Assembly: GCA_949287785.1 (NCBI GenBank)
Contig: CASEHR010000059.1
Location: 1 to 20,270 of the forward strand
DNA length: 20,270 bases
Direction of reading: 5' to 3'
Source of the DNA: an uncultured Bacillota bacterium
GTDB taxonomy: Bacteria; Bacillota_I; Bacilli_A; Erysipelotrichales; Erysipelotrichaceae
Shown: in pieces, positions 1 to 7,704 of the stretch
Numbering within the stretch: the stretch's first letter is position 1
Layout: every line of letters starts with the position of its first letter
Position numbers and translations under genes: made by a program
The notes under the pieces: model-generated
What the model saw: only the letters and a program-made list of their open reading frames with translations
What the model was told of the DNA's origin: nothing
Databases searched by the model: none

Positions 1-1221
1 TTCATCATGTATTTTTCCATCTTCGACTTTATCTGTTGCGCCAAGCCCGTTTTCCGTAATTATCATCGGAAGTCTGTATCTGTCATATATTACTTCAAGA
101 TAGTAGCGAAGTCCTTTTGGATCATATGACCAGCCCCATTCAGAGTATTCCAAATACGGGTTTCTTGCTCCGTTTGCAAAGTTGCCTTGTACCATATCCA
201 CGACATCATGTGTTGTCACGAGATTTGTCATATAGTAAGAGAATGTGTAGAAATCGACCGTACCCTCTTTTAATTCTATAAAATCACCGGGTTCCGTAGC
301 TATATTGGCATCGTACTCTTCCCAAAGACGCTTGGCGAATACCGGATATTCACCGAATACTTGCACATCCCCGGTATAGTAGATTCCCTTTTCCCAGCGA
401 TATCTCGTCTCCAGAATATCATCAGGATCACAAGTCATCGGATAATTAGGAATACCACAGATCATTGATCCGACTTTATTCTCAGGATCTATCTCATGAG
501 CTAATTTAACTGTTCGGGCATTAGCCACAAGCATGTTGTGAATGATCTGGAAGCTTTCCTGATGTGTTTCCTTTGTGGATATATTGCCGAACATATCCAA
601 CATCAACAGATAATCATTCATTTCGTTGAAAGGAAGCCACCATCTGACCAAACCTTTGAACTCTTCAAGACATGTCTTGGCAAACTTCATATAAAGATCG
701 ATGATCTCTCTATTTGACCAGCCGCCATACTTATTTTCAAGATGTAAAGGCAGATCGCCATGGAAGATCGTCACTAATGGTTCGATCCCATACTTATGAA
801 GTTCTCTGAATACATCTTTATAGAATTCGATTCCTTTTCTGTTCGGCTCATCTTCTTCACCATCAGGGTAGATTCTCGGCCATGAAATAGATAATCGAAA
901 CATCTTAAAGCCCATTTCAGCGAACAATTTGATATCTTCTTTATATGTATGATAGAAATCGATCGCTTCGTGACTTGGATAGTAGTATCCATCAAGAACA
1001 GCTTGTTTTGCGCCTTCTGGAAGCATTCCTCCTAAATTTGAAGGAATGGCACCAGGTTTACCGTCTTTATCGATAAAAGTTATTTCTCTTCTTTTTTGGA
1101 ATGAACCGGCAGTCTTGCAGTCCGTTATTGCAAGTCCTTTACCATCTACATCATATGCTCCTTCTATCTGCGTCGCCGATGTAGCTCCACCCCAATAAAA
1201 ACCTTTAGGAAAGCGTACCAT
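1..1221 (-). CDS. 6-phospho-beta-glucosidase, GH1 (3' end beyond window)
   Basis: Glycoside hydrolase family 1 enzyme that should hydrolyse phosphorylated beta-glucosides delivered by the adjacent PTS in the cytoplasm. 407 codons are visible without a stop; GH1 proteins are about 470-490 residues, so roughly 70-80 C-terminal residues, including the phosphate-binding loop, lie outside the window. The N-terminus FPKGFYWGGATSATQIEGA is the GH1 N-terminal signature. The acid/base glutamate is E200 in WWLPFNEMN (Pro replaces the usual Thr of TFNE) and the nucleophile is E390 in ITENG. The ATG start has AAAGGAG 7-8 bases upstream. It is the last visible gene of the IIB-IIC-IIA-GH1 operon, 13 bp after IIA. 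Specificity for 6-P-glucosides rather than 6-P-galactosides is inferred from the cellobiose-type PTS; the residues that would decide it are not in view. Confidence 0.93.
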   Translation of the reverse strand, partial: MVRFPKGFYWGGATSATQIEGAYDVDGKGLAITDCKTAGSFQKRREITFIDKDGKPGAIPSNLGGMLPEGAKQAVLDGYYYPSHEAIDFYHTYKEDIKLFAEMGFKMFRLSISWPRIYPDGEEDEPNRKGIEFYKDVFRELHKYGIEPLVTIFHGDLPLHLENKYGGWSNREIIDLYMKFAKTCLEEFKGLVRWWLPFNEMNDYLLMLDMFGNISTKETHQESFQIIHNMLVANARTVKLAHEIDPENKVGSMICGIPNYPMTCDPDDILETRYRWEKGIYYTGDVQVFGEYPVFAKRLWEEYDANIATEPGDFIELKEGTVDFYTFSYYMTNLVTTHDVVDMVQGNFANGARNPYLEYSEWGWSYDPKGLRYYLEVIYDRYRLPMIITENGLGATDKVEDGKIHDE

Positions 1222-1234
1222 TTTATTCTCCTTT

Positions 1235-1564
1235 TTATTCTCTGTTTATATAATGCAATCCAAGAACATTTTCTGCCATAAAAAGCTCAGAGTTGATCGT
1301 CATCAAAGTATCCTGAGAATGAATAAACAACATTGTCAATCTTTGGTTTTCATTCATCACGGTATTCTGAATGACTTCTGTCTGCAATCTGTGTGCCTTG
1401 GTTATATTTTCTCTGGCCACCGCAAGTATCTCTTTTACCTTTTTATAACTTTCGCCTTTTTGAGCAGCTATAAAAGCTTCATTGACGCATGTCCGGCAAT
1501 CGCCGGCATGCAGTATGATCTTCATAGCCAGCTCATTTAATTCTTTTGCACTATATTCGACCAT
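1235..1564 (-). CDS. PTS lactose/cellobiose-type IIA component
   Basis: Cytoplasmic phosphocarrier that takes phosphate from HPr-His and passes it to the IIB cysteine. At 109 residues it is the usual length for the PTS_IIA lac family, an all-helical trimer. The N-terminal half carries the family landmark IILHAGDCRTCVNEA. The C-terminal helix contains LFIHSQDTLMT, in which H82 is the expected phosphorylated histidine and D85 the conserved metal-ligand aspartate (pattern HxxD, as in lactococcal IIA-lac H78/D81). The gene starts 9 bp after IIC; the best Shine-Dalgarno (GGAGAA) lies inside the IIC 3' end and is rather distant, about 17 nt, so translational coupling is plausible. Confidence 0.93.
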   Translation of the reverse strand: MVEYSAKELNELAMKIILHAGDCRTCVNEAFIAAQKGESYKKVKEILAVARENITKAHRLQTEVIQNTVMNENQRLTMLFIHSQDTLMTINSELFMAENVLGLHYINRE

Positions 1565-1573
1565 GATATCTAA

Positions 1574-2842
1574 CTACTTTTCTCCTTCCAATGCCGCTGC
1601 AGCTTCTTCAGTCTTTCCTTCATCCTGGATCAGACATTGCTTATCATAGACCTTGAAGAAAGGATAATAGATGACTGCGATCACTACGAAGCATACAATA
1701 TGTAACAATAAACCACCGATAATATTGCCGGTTGCGAGTGGTGCATATAATATAGACGGCATACTTACACGGAACGGTTCAACAGGAACAGCAATCAATC
1801 CTAAAGAGAAAGTAAACCATACTATCAAACAGTTCGCTAATCCGGCTACCCAGAACGGTATCATCAAAATAGGGTTGAAAGCTACCGGTGCACCATATAC
1901 AACAGGCTCGTTGATATTGAAGATAGAAGGGATCAAAGCAGCGCGTCCAACCGCTTTCAAACGTTGTGATTTAGCTAAGAAAGCCATAAAGATACACAGG
2001 GCTAACGTTGCTCCTTGTCCACCAATAAAGCACATCTGGAAGATCTCATAGGTATGGCAATTTGTCGCTGCCAATCCTTGCGCAACCAATGCTTCATTAG
2101 CGCTTTGACCTTCCATCCATATCAAAGACATCAACGGATACAAGATCCACGCTGATATACCGAATGAGTAGAAGAATAAGACCATCACTACAACAAGTAA
2201 GAAACCCCAGAACGATTGCGCAAATAAGGAAATAGGTGATATCAAACTACGGAATGCTTCGATAAGGTCAAAGTGCAGACCGAAAGTCATCGTGATACCA
2301 AACAACAGACACAAAGTCCAAGGAATAATCGAATTGAACCAAGTGACGATAAATGGTGGAAGTGTCGTATTCTCTTTGAAGAAAGAGAACTTCGCGAAAA
2401 TGTTAAAGACGATCGCTGTCAGGTATCCGGAAACAAGCGCATTTAACATACCACCAGCACCGAGGTTAGCGGTCGACAACACTAGATTACCGGCTTCGTC
2501 GTAGCTTGGGAAGATCAATAACAGGAACAGACCCAAACCTGCAAGACCAGCTTGCCTTGAAACCTTACGCTGTCTTTTCTTTTCCATTATTACACAAGGC
2601 AGCTCATAAGCTAAGAAAAGACCAAACAGACCAAACGAGAAATTGCTTAGTTGTGTCAAGTCAGGTAAAAACTCGAGACCAAAACCCCTAAGAACCCCGA
2701 TGAGAGTAGCGACAGATCCTACAAGAGTAGCAGGAACAGCCGCCAGGATTGCTTCTTGAGTAGCACTGATCCATACATTCTGTCCGACTTTCTGAATAAT
2801 CGGTGCAATGTGCTGCTCAACAAACTTCATGAATTTTTGCAT
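1574..2842 (-). CDS. PTS cellobiose/diacetylchitobiose-type IIC permease
   Basis: Membrane channel component of a lactose/N,N'-diacetylchitobiose/beta-glucoside PTS; it binds and translocates the disaccharide while it is phosphorylated by IIB. 422 residues, near the usual 420-450 of CelB/ChbC permeases, with about ten hydrophobic segments. The substrate-site signature is clear: GGQGATL at residues 274-280 and FNINEPVVYGAP at 308-319, with the conserved glutamate at E312. A charged cytoplasmic tail (403-422, rich in E and A) ends the protein. The start is preceded by AAAGGGGATAA on the minus strand. It lies 23 bp downstream of IIB in the same operon. Cellobiose or another beta-glucoside is the probable substrate; chitobiose or lactose cannot be excluded. 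Confidence 0.93.
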   Translation of the reverse strand: MQKFMKFVEQHIAPIIQKVGQNVWISATQEAILAAVPATLVGSVATLIGVLRGFGLEFLPDLTQLSNFSFGLFGLFLAYELPCVIMEKKRQRKVSRQAGLAGLGLFLLLIFPSYDEAGNLVLSTANLGAGGMLNALVSGYLTAIVFNIFAKFSFFKENTTLPPFIVTWFNSIIPWTLCLLFGITMTFGLHFDLIEAFRSLISPISLFAQSFWGFLLVVVMVLFFYSFGISAWILYPLMSLIWMEGQSANEALVAQGLAATNCHTYEIFQMCFIGGQGATLALCIFMAFLAKSQRLKAVGRAALIPSIFNINEPVVYGAPVAFNPILMIPFWVAGLANCLIVWFTFSLGLIAVPVEPFRVSMPSILYAPLATGNIIGGLLLHIVCFVVIAVIYYPFFKVYDKQCLIQDEGKTEEAAAALEGEK

Positions 2843-2865
2843 AAATTATCCCCTTTCTGTAAACT

Positions 2866-3174
2866 CTAATTTTTGAATAGTTTCAACGCTTGATCGATCA
2901 GGCCTTCACCATTTAAAGATCCGTATACATCGCCATCGATAAGCACAACAGGAACGCCGTATTCATCAGCAATATCCTTTAAAGCAGGCAAACGATGTGC
3001 AAAGTGAGGACCGACCATCACAAGATCGATCTCATCCATATAATCTTCGACCTCTGATTCGGCACATGCCTTTACATCGATTGATAGACCACGGGCTTTA
3101 GCGGCAGCTGTAGCATTATTAGCCATAAAGCCGCTCGAAGCACCCGATCCGCAGCAGAGCATAATTCTCTTCAT
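2866..3174 (-). CDS. PTS cellobiose/lactose-type IIB component
   Basis: Small cytoplasmic phosphotransferase of 102 residues that accepts phosphate from IIA on a cysteine and donates it to the sugar bound in IIC. The P-loop is RIMLCCGSGASSGFMA; alignment to the usual CxxGMSTSLL loop makes C8 the active cysteine, with C7 an extra neighbouring cysteine. The remainder fits the Rossmann-like PTS_IIB lactose/cellobiose fold: DLVMVGPHFAHRLPAL in the middle and DGDVYGSLNGEGLIDQALKL-type C-terminus. It is the first gene of the operon, with AGAGGAA upstream of the ATG. Confidence 0.92.
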   Translation of the reverse strand: MKRIMLCCGSGASSGFMANNATAAAKARGLSIDVKACAESEVEDYMDEIDLVMVGPHFAHRLPALKDIADEYGVPVVLIDGDVYGSLNGEGLIDQALKLFKN

Positions 3175-3203
3175 AACAATTCCTCTTCTTTCTTTGTAAT
3201 TAA

Positions 3204-3232
3204 ATGATATAAACGTGAAATCATATCCTCAA
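3204..3232 (-). promoter_or_regulatory. Promoter of the PTS-GH1 operon
   Basis: On the minus strand, a TTGAGG box (3227-3232) and a TATCAT box (3204-3209) are separated by exactly 17 bp and sit 30 bp upstream of the IIB start. The same stretch contains a 7-bp inverted repeat, ATGATAT (3204-3210) and ATATCAT (3235-3241), that brackets the promoter and could be an operator. Confidence 0.6.
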
Positions 3233-3242
3233 ACATATCATC

Positions 3243-3259
3243 GTTCCACCATTAGGAAC
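3243..3259. promoter_or_regulatory. Inverted repeat in divergent promoter region, possible activator site
   Basis: Perfect 5-bp arms GTTCC and GGAAC with a 7-bp spacer, just upstream of the minus-strand -35 box at 3227-3232. The place suits an activator such as the LicR-like protein encoded next door. The assignment rests on position only. Confidence 0.35.
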
Positions 3260-3270
3260 TGTAATTTTAT

Positions 3271-3300
3271 TTGAATGGCTTACTGGGTAAATGCGATTAT
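3271..3300 (+). promoter_or_regulatory. Possible promoter of the regulator-GH1 operon
   Basis: TTGAAT (3271-3276) and GATTAT (3295-3300) with an 18-bp spacer precede the regulator start, with the RBS AGGAAAG at about 3309. Both boxes are imperfect, so this is weak. Confidence 0.35.
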
Positions 3301-3319
3301 TTTTATATAGGAAAGTACT

Positions 3320-5245
3320 ATGAACAAGACTCAGAAATTAGTTAAATATCTCCAAGATAAAGGCGATTGGACGAAAAGCTCCGAATTGGCAGCTTCTTTT
3401 AATGTTTCGGATCGCCAGATTCGAAAATATATATCTAATATAAACAGTGTTGTAAAATTGATCCAGTCAGGTCCGTTAGGATACAGAATCGACAACTCGA
3501 AGATCAATGATTTCATTACAAAACAGAATACATCTTCCACAGAAAAGGAAAGAAGGCAAAAATATATAATCCAGAAGCTTGTTACTTCGGTTAATGGAAT
3601 TGATATTTTTGATATTGCAGATGAACTGTACGTCTCTGAAAGTTCAATAAAAAAAGATATCCAGAGTCTAAAGCCATTCTTATCAAAATGCCACATATCG
3701 ATAAAGCGCAGTCATAATACAGTAACTTTAGACGGCAACGAAGAAAACAAGCGAAGATTGATGTACTATCTCGTCCAGGACTATAACTTCAACACGAATA
3801 TATATGACGATAATTCAAAACTATTTGACCTTGATTATAATTATCAGGAAATAAAAAACGGGATCGTCCAATCGCTTAAAAAGTATAACCTGATCTGCAA
3901 TGACTATGCCTTAAATAACATGACTATACATTTAGGCATCATTCTGAAACGATTGAAAGACGGATATCAGCTTGAAGGTATAGTCAAAGATGACAGCGTA
4001 GCCGGCTTGGATATCTATAAAGCAGCGGTGGATATTTCCTGCTGGATCAAGAAGCATTTCAATATTGAACTGTCTGAAGCTGAACTGATCAATATATCGC
4101 TTATTTTTAAAAATAACATCAATCAATTCAAACAGCTGAATTACAATGAACTGGGATTACACAATATAAATCAATATGTTGATCAGCGATATATCGATAT
4201 AACCAAAAAGCTGATTCAAAGAGTTGAAGAGAACTACTATTTACAGCCTTTTAAAGAAGAATTCCAGACAAAATTCATCCTACATATCCAAAACCTATTT
4301 TTTAGAGCCAAGAATAATTTTCGCGTTAAAAATCCACTCGCAGATATTATAAGGACAAACTATCCGCTGATTTACGATATCGCAGTCTTTGTGGCTAAAG
4401 AGCTGCACACCCAATACGACATTACTTTAAATGAAGATGAAATAGCCTTTATTTCTTTTCACATCGGATCCTATTTCGAGAATAACGCTTTCATAAAACT
4501 AACAAGGGTCAATTGTGCTTTCATTTACACAGATTATTATGATTTTTACAAAATCACATTAGACCGCATTAAACAGAAGTTTAAAGATAAGATTTCAATT
4601 GTCAGCATCTCTCCTTTAAACCGATTCAATAATATACTAAGTGATGATATTGACTTGCTTATTCTGCCGCTCGGTTTTCAATATGATACCAACACCCCTA
4701 AAATAACCATCAAGCCCTTTCCTGATGAAAAAGATTGGGACAACTTAGAAAAAACTATTTACGGAATCTCACAAAAGAAGCAAAAAAGAGAATTGAGAGA
4801 TTATATTCTCAACTTCTTCAGTGAAGAATTATATTTGAAGAATCCAAACTACACCGATGGATTTGATGCCGTAAAGAAAATGAATGATCGTCTGATGGAA
4901 CTGGGTTATGTCGACAAAGATTTTTTGGATGATGTTTTAAGCAGAGAAGAACTCTCAACCACTGCATTTAATGGAATCGCCGTCCCTCATACATTAACAG
5001 CCAGGAGCACTTATAGAAGTTTTATTTATATAGCAATATTTAATAATGGCATTCAATGGACTGATGAGAAGTATGTGAATGTCATCATGATGATAGGTAC
5101 CAACAAGAATTCCAGAAAACTGTTCTTGAAGTTTTTCGACCAGTTGATAAAGATTTTCGATACCCAGGCAAATATCAATCTACTTCTGAACACTGAAAAT
5201 TTCAATGATTTCTATATTGCACTTGATTCCCTGTTTTCAGAATAA
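3320..5245 (+). CDS. LicR/BglG-type transcriptional activator with PRDs and a PTS EIIA domain
   Basis: 641-residue PTS-controlled activator, the usual length for LicR/MtlR-like regulators. Order of parts: HTH at about 5-45, second Mga/HTH-like segment about 80-125, PRD1 about 180-285, PRD2 about 290-395, a IIB-like segment about 396-480, and an EIIA (fructose/mannitol type) domain about 500-641. Candidate phosphorylation sites are H204 in PRD1, H322 and H381 in PRD2, and H557 in the EIIA motif GIAVPH. PRD1 lacks the usual second histidine (the equivalent stretch reads SLIFKNN), and the IIB-like segment has no cysteine in its loop, so these parts probably do not receive phosphate. It is divergent from the PTS operon it presumably activates and is 14 bp upstream of a GH1 gene. 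Activation when PTS flux dephosphorylates EIIA/PRD2 is known for the family and is inferred here. Confidence 0.9.
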   Translation: MNKTQKLVKYLQDKGDWTKSSELAASFNVSDRQIRKYISNINSVVKLIQSGPLGYRIDNSKINDFITKQNTSSTEKERRQKYIIQKLVTSVNGIDIFDIADELYVSESSIKKDIQSLKPFLSKCHISIKRSHNTVTLDGNEENKRRLMYYLVQDYNFNTNIYDDNSKLFDLDYNYQEIKNGIVQSLKKYNLICNDYALNNMTIHLGIILKRLKDGYQLEGIVKDDSVAGLDIYKAAVDISCWIKKHFNIELSEAELINISLIFKNNINQFKQLNYNELGLHNINQYVDQRYIDITKKLIQRVEENYYLQPFKEEFQTKFILHIQNLFFRAKNNFRVKNPLADIIRTNYPLIYDIAVFVAKELHTQYDITLNEDEIAFISFHIGSYFENNAFIKLTRVNCAFIYTDYYDFYKITLDRIKQKFKDKISIVSISPLNRFNNILSDDIDLLILPLGFQYDTNTPKITIKPFPDEKDWDNLEKTIYGISQKKQKRELRDYILNFFSEELYLKNPNYTDGFDAVKKMNDRLMELGYVDKDFLDDVLSREELSTTAFNGIAVPHTLTARSTYRSFIYIAIFNNGIQWTDEKYVNVIMMIGTNKNSRKLFLKFFDQLIKIFDTQANINLLLNTENFNDFYIALDSLFSE

Positions 5246-5259
5246 AGGAGGATATAAAC

Positions 5260-6708
5260 ATGAGTTTTCCAGAAGGATTTTTATGGGGAGGAGCTACTTC
5301 GGCATGTCAGCTTGAAGGAGCATTTGATAAAGGAGGTCGTGGCCTTGCTACGACCGATATGGTGATCTACACACCAAAAAACGAAAGACTGGATAAAGGT
5401 ATTGAGATCACCGAAGAACAACTGCAATACCGCAAATTGCATCCGGATGAATTTTTCTTTCCAAAAAGGCACGGCAATGACTTCTATCATCACTACAAAG
5501 AAGACATAACCTTATTTGCCGAAATGGGCTTTAAAGTTTTTAGGATGTCAATCTCTTGGCCGCGGATCTATCCTAATGGGATAGATGATAAACCTAACGA
5601 AGAGGGTTTAAAGTTTTATGACGATGTATTCAATGAACTGAAGAAATATGGCATAGAGCCTTTGGTAACCCTTCTCCACTACGATATACCACTCTATCTT
5701 TGCGAACATTATAATGGATTCGAAAGTCGTAAAACGGTTGACTGTTTCGTAAAATACTGTAAAACGGTTTTTGAACGTTATAAACATGTTGTCAAATACT
5801 GGCTTACATTCAATGAAATAAACATTACTCTGGGCAGTCCATACTGCGGATGTGGCGCGTTAATGGAAAAGAGTAAAAGAGATGAAAAAAACTTTAAGTA
5901 CCAGCTAACACATAATCAATTTGTTGCCAGCGCATTGGCTGTCAAGGCAGCGCATGATATTAATCCGGACATGAAGGTCGGATGCATGATCTGCAGACTG
6001 GAAAAATATCCATACAGTCCTGATCCGAAAGACATATATCAGACTATGTTTGAAGATCATCTGAATTATTTTTATATTGATGTACAGGTAAAAGGTGAAT
6101 ACCCCTATTACATGAAACGACTGTTCGAAGAGAATAATATACATATCGATATGGAAGAAGGTGATCTTGATATAATTAAGGATGGTGTCGTTGATTTTAT
6201 ATCGATCAGTTACTACATGACTTATGTATGTAAATACAATCCAAAAGTCGATCTTATAAATGCCGGCAGTCTAATAGCTCCTATTAAAAATCCATATCTG
6301 AAAAATACCGACTGGGGTTGGCCGATCGATCCAATCGGCTTCAGAACAACTCTCAACAATCTATACGATCGTTATCATAAGCCTATTTTCATCGCTGAAA
6401 ACGGCATTGGATGCAATGATGTTGTCGATGAAGACGGCTATATCCACGATCCTTATCGCGTTGAATTCTACCGTGCTCATATTGAACAGCTTCACGAGGC
6501 TATTAAAGATGGTGTAGATGTATTCGGCTATGCCATGTGGGGACCGATCGACATTGTCAGTAACTCGACTTCAGAGATGTCAAAGCGCTATGGCTTCATA
6601 TATGTAGATGCAGACGACTATGGAAACGGCTCATATAAACGAATGCGTAAAGACTCTTTCTATTGGTATAAAAAAGTGTGTGAAAGCAACGGTGAAGATC
6701 TGAGTTAG
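5260..6708 (+). CDS. 6-phospho-beta-glucosidase, GH1
   Basis: Complete 482-residue GH1 enzyme, paralogous to the one at 1-1221. N-terminal signature FPEGFLWGGATSACQLEGA; acid/base E186 in WLTFNEIN; nucleophile E380 in FIAENG. Near the C-terminus, SNSTSEMSKRYGFIYVD (434-450) matches the Ser/Lys/Tyr phosphate-binding loop that marks 6-phospho-glycosidases, so the substrate should be a 6-phosphorylated beta-glucoside. The start has a strong AAAGGAGG 8 bases upstream and follows the regulator by 14 bp, so the two are co-transcribed. An intrinsic terminator follows at 6743. The enzyme may have a different aglycone preference from its partner across the divergent promoter. Confidence 0.94.
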   Translation: MSFPEGFLWGGATSACQLEGAFDKGGRGLATTDMVIYTPKNERLDKGIEITEEQLQYRKLHPDEFFFPKRHGNDFYHHYKEDITLFAEMGFKVFRMSISWPRIYPNGIDDKPNEEGLKFYDDVFNELKKYGIEPLVTLLHYDIPLYLCEHYNGFESRKTVDCFVKYCKTVFERYKHVVKYWLTFNEINITLGSPYCGCGALMEKSKRDEKNFKYQLTHNQFVASALAVKAAHDINPDMKVGCMICRLEKYPYSPDPKDIYQTMFEDHLNYFYIDVQVKGEYPYYMKRLFEENNIHIDMEEGDLDIIKDGVVDFISISYYMTYVCKYNPKVDLINAGSLIAPIKNPYLKNTDWGWPIDPIGFRTTLNNLYDRYHKPIFIAENGIGCNDVVDEDGYIHDPYRVEFYRAHIEQLHEAIKDGVDVFGYAMWGPIDIVSNSTSEMSKRYGFIYVDADDYGNGSYKRMRKDSFYWYKKVCESNGEDLS

Positions 6709-6742
6709 AATATTTGCCATTCATTGATCAGACTATCCTCCT

Positions 6743-6790
6743 AAACTGTAAGAATTTCTATTCTATAAAAATTTCTTACAGTTTTTATTT
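6743..6790 (+). terminator. Intrinsic terminator of the regulator-GH1 operon
   Basis: A perfect 12-bp stem, AAACTGTAAGAA (6743-6754) with TTCTTACAGTTT (6773-6784), closes over an AT-rich loop and is followed by TTATTTA. It begins 34 bp after the GH1 stop. Confidence 0.85.
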
Positions 6791-6924
6791 ACTCTTTGAA
6801 ATCTCAATAAAATGTATTCTACTTGCAGATACCATCAGAAAATTTACACATATATTATTGTCGATTATGTTTGTAGATGCCGGAAACGAACTAATAATTT
6901 AGATCGAAACACTACTAAATCACT

Positions 6925-7188
6925 TTATTCAGCAGCTTGCCCATTCTTCTCATGCGCATCTATTTCCGTCAGAGCAGCAGCCAGATCGTGTGGTATATAG
7001 CTGACTGCGATCTTTGAACTGTATGGCAGAGCATTGAAGTTCTCTAACCATTCGATCGTTTCTTCAGAAAGTCTGCTCTTTGGAACCGAATATTCAAAAT
7101 ACTCTATTGTTTCTTCTTTGCTGATATTTGCTGTGCATGAGGTTATTACTACAACAAGACAGATCATAAGGATCATTCTTCTTACCAT
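6925..7188 (-). CDS. Small hypothetical lipoprotein
   Basis: A longer open frame reaches back to 7392, but the start at 7188 is preferred: AAGGAAAA lies 7 nt before the ATG and the product begins directly with a lipoprotein signal peptide. The 87-residue protein has n-region MVRRM, hydrophobic stretch ILMICLVVVI and lipobox ITSC with C18 as the lipidated residue, leaving about 70 residues of polar mature protein (ETIEYFEYSVPK, ETIEWLENFNALPYSS and so on). No family is recognised. It is convergent with GH1 and followed upstream by a tRNA gene, so it is probably transcribed alone. An alternative ATG at 7266 with AAGGAG in front would add 26 residues before the signal and is less likely. Confidence 0.6.
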   Translation of the reverse strand: MVRRMILMICLVVVITSCTANISKEETIEYFEYSVPKSRLSEETIEWLENFNALPYSSKIAVSYIPHDLAAALTEIDAHEKNGQAAE

Positions 7189-7387
7189 AACGGTTTTCCT
7201 TACCTGACTTATGTTTTGAAGACATCTTACAATATTTTTGAACTTTGAAGAAATGAGGCTTAACATGAGTTCAATTTCTCCTTCCCGATATGTACAGTTT
7301 AGCATGTAAAAGTGAAAAAGATGAATATATCTTTCATATACGAGATTAAATCTTATGTAAAACACAGCGAATGATTCTGGCTGTATA

Positions 7388-7425
7388 TACAAAATTAAAT
7401 CCCAGCCTATCTTAGCTGGGATCTT
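7388..7425 (-). terminator. Terminator of the tRNA-Pro gene
   Basis: ATCCCAGC (7399-7406) and GCTGGGAT (7415-7422) form a perfect 8-bp stem with an 8-base loop; on the minus strand it is followed by TTAATTTTG. It begins about 20 bp past the tRNA 3' end. Confidence 0.8.
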
Positions 7426-7444
7426 ATAAAGAACGTTTTTGATA

Positions 7445-7521
7445 TGGTCGGGATGACAGGATTTGAACCTGCGACCTCTTGCACCCCATACAAGCGCACT
7501 ACCAAGCTGTGCTACATCCCG
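7445..7521 (-). tRNA. tRNA-Pro (anticodon GGG)
   Basis: 77 nt read on the minus strand. Acceptor stem CGGGATG pairs with CATCCCG; D stem GCAC/GTGC around AGCTTGGTA; anticodon stem CTTGT/GCAAG around the 7-base loop ATGGGGT, giving T33 and anticodon GGG; T arm contains GGTTCAAATCC; discriminator A and an encoded CCA end the gene. The body closely resembles bacterial tRNA-Pro. GGG reads CCC and CCU codons. Confidence 0.95.
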
Positions 7522-7529
7522 CTAAGAAG

Positions 7530-7538
7530 ATTATAGCA
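7530..7538 (-). promoter_or_regulatory. tRNA-Pro promoter (extended -10)
   Basis: TGCTATAAT on the minus strand, a perfect -10 with the TGn extension, ends 8 bp before the first tRNA base, placing the transcription start almost at the mature 5' end. No good -35 is seen at 17 bp. Confidence 0.6.
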
Positions 7539-7604
7539 TAATCAGTAAGATCATAGCAGCACATACTCATTATGTGCCGGGGAACTCGATATAATTTCGT
7601 GGTC

Positions 7605-7642
7605 TATATACAAATTGAGCTATGTGATATCACATAGCTCAA
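7605..7642 (-). terminator. Perfect palindrome, probable terminator of the mgl operon
   Basis: Two 14-bp arms, TTGAGCTATGTGAT (7615-7628) and its exact complement (7629-7642), form a 28-bp perfect palindrome 62 bp beyond the mglC stop. On the minus strand it is followed by TTTGTATA, a weak T tract. A second hairpin, GCACATA/TATGTGC (7559-7577), follows. Nothing else is seen between mglC and the tRNA gene. Confidence 0.6.
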
Positions 7643-7704
7643 CTGAATAATTCATATATTGATCATCCGTCAATCGAGATTAAAGATCAAAAGATATTTA
7701 TCGA

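Noticed and set aside
6714..7000. Short plus-strand open frames after the second GH1 gene
   Set aside because: They run across the terminator or antisense to the lipoprotein, have no RBS and look like chance frames.
7615..7642. CRP-like site TGTGA..TCACA in the palindrome
   Set aside because: The spacer is 2 bp instead of 6 and it lies downstream of the operon, so a hairpin is the better reading.
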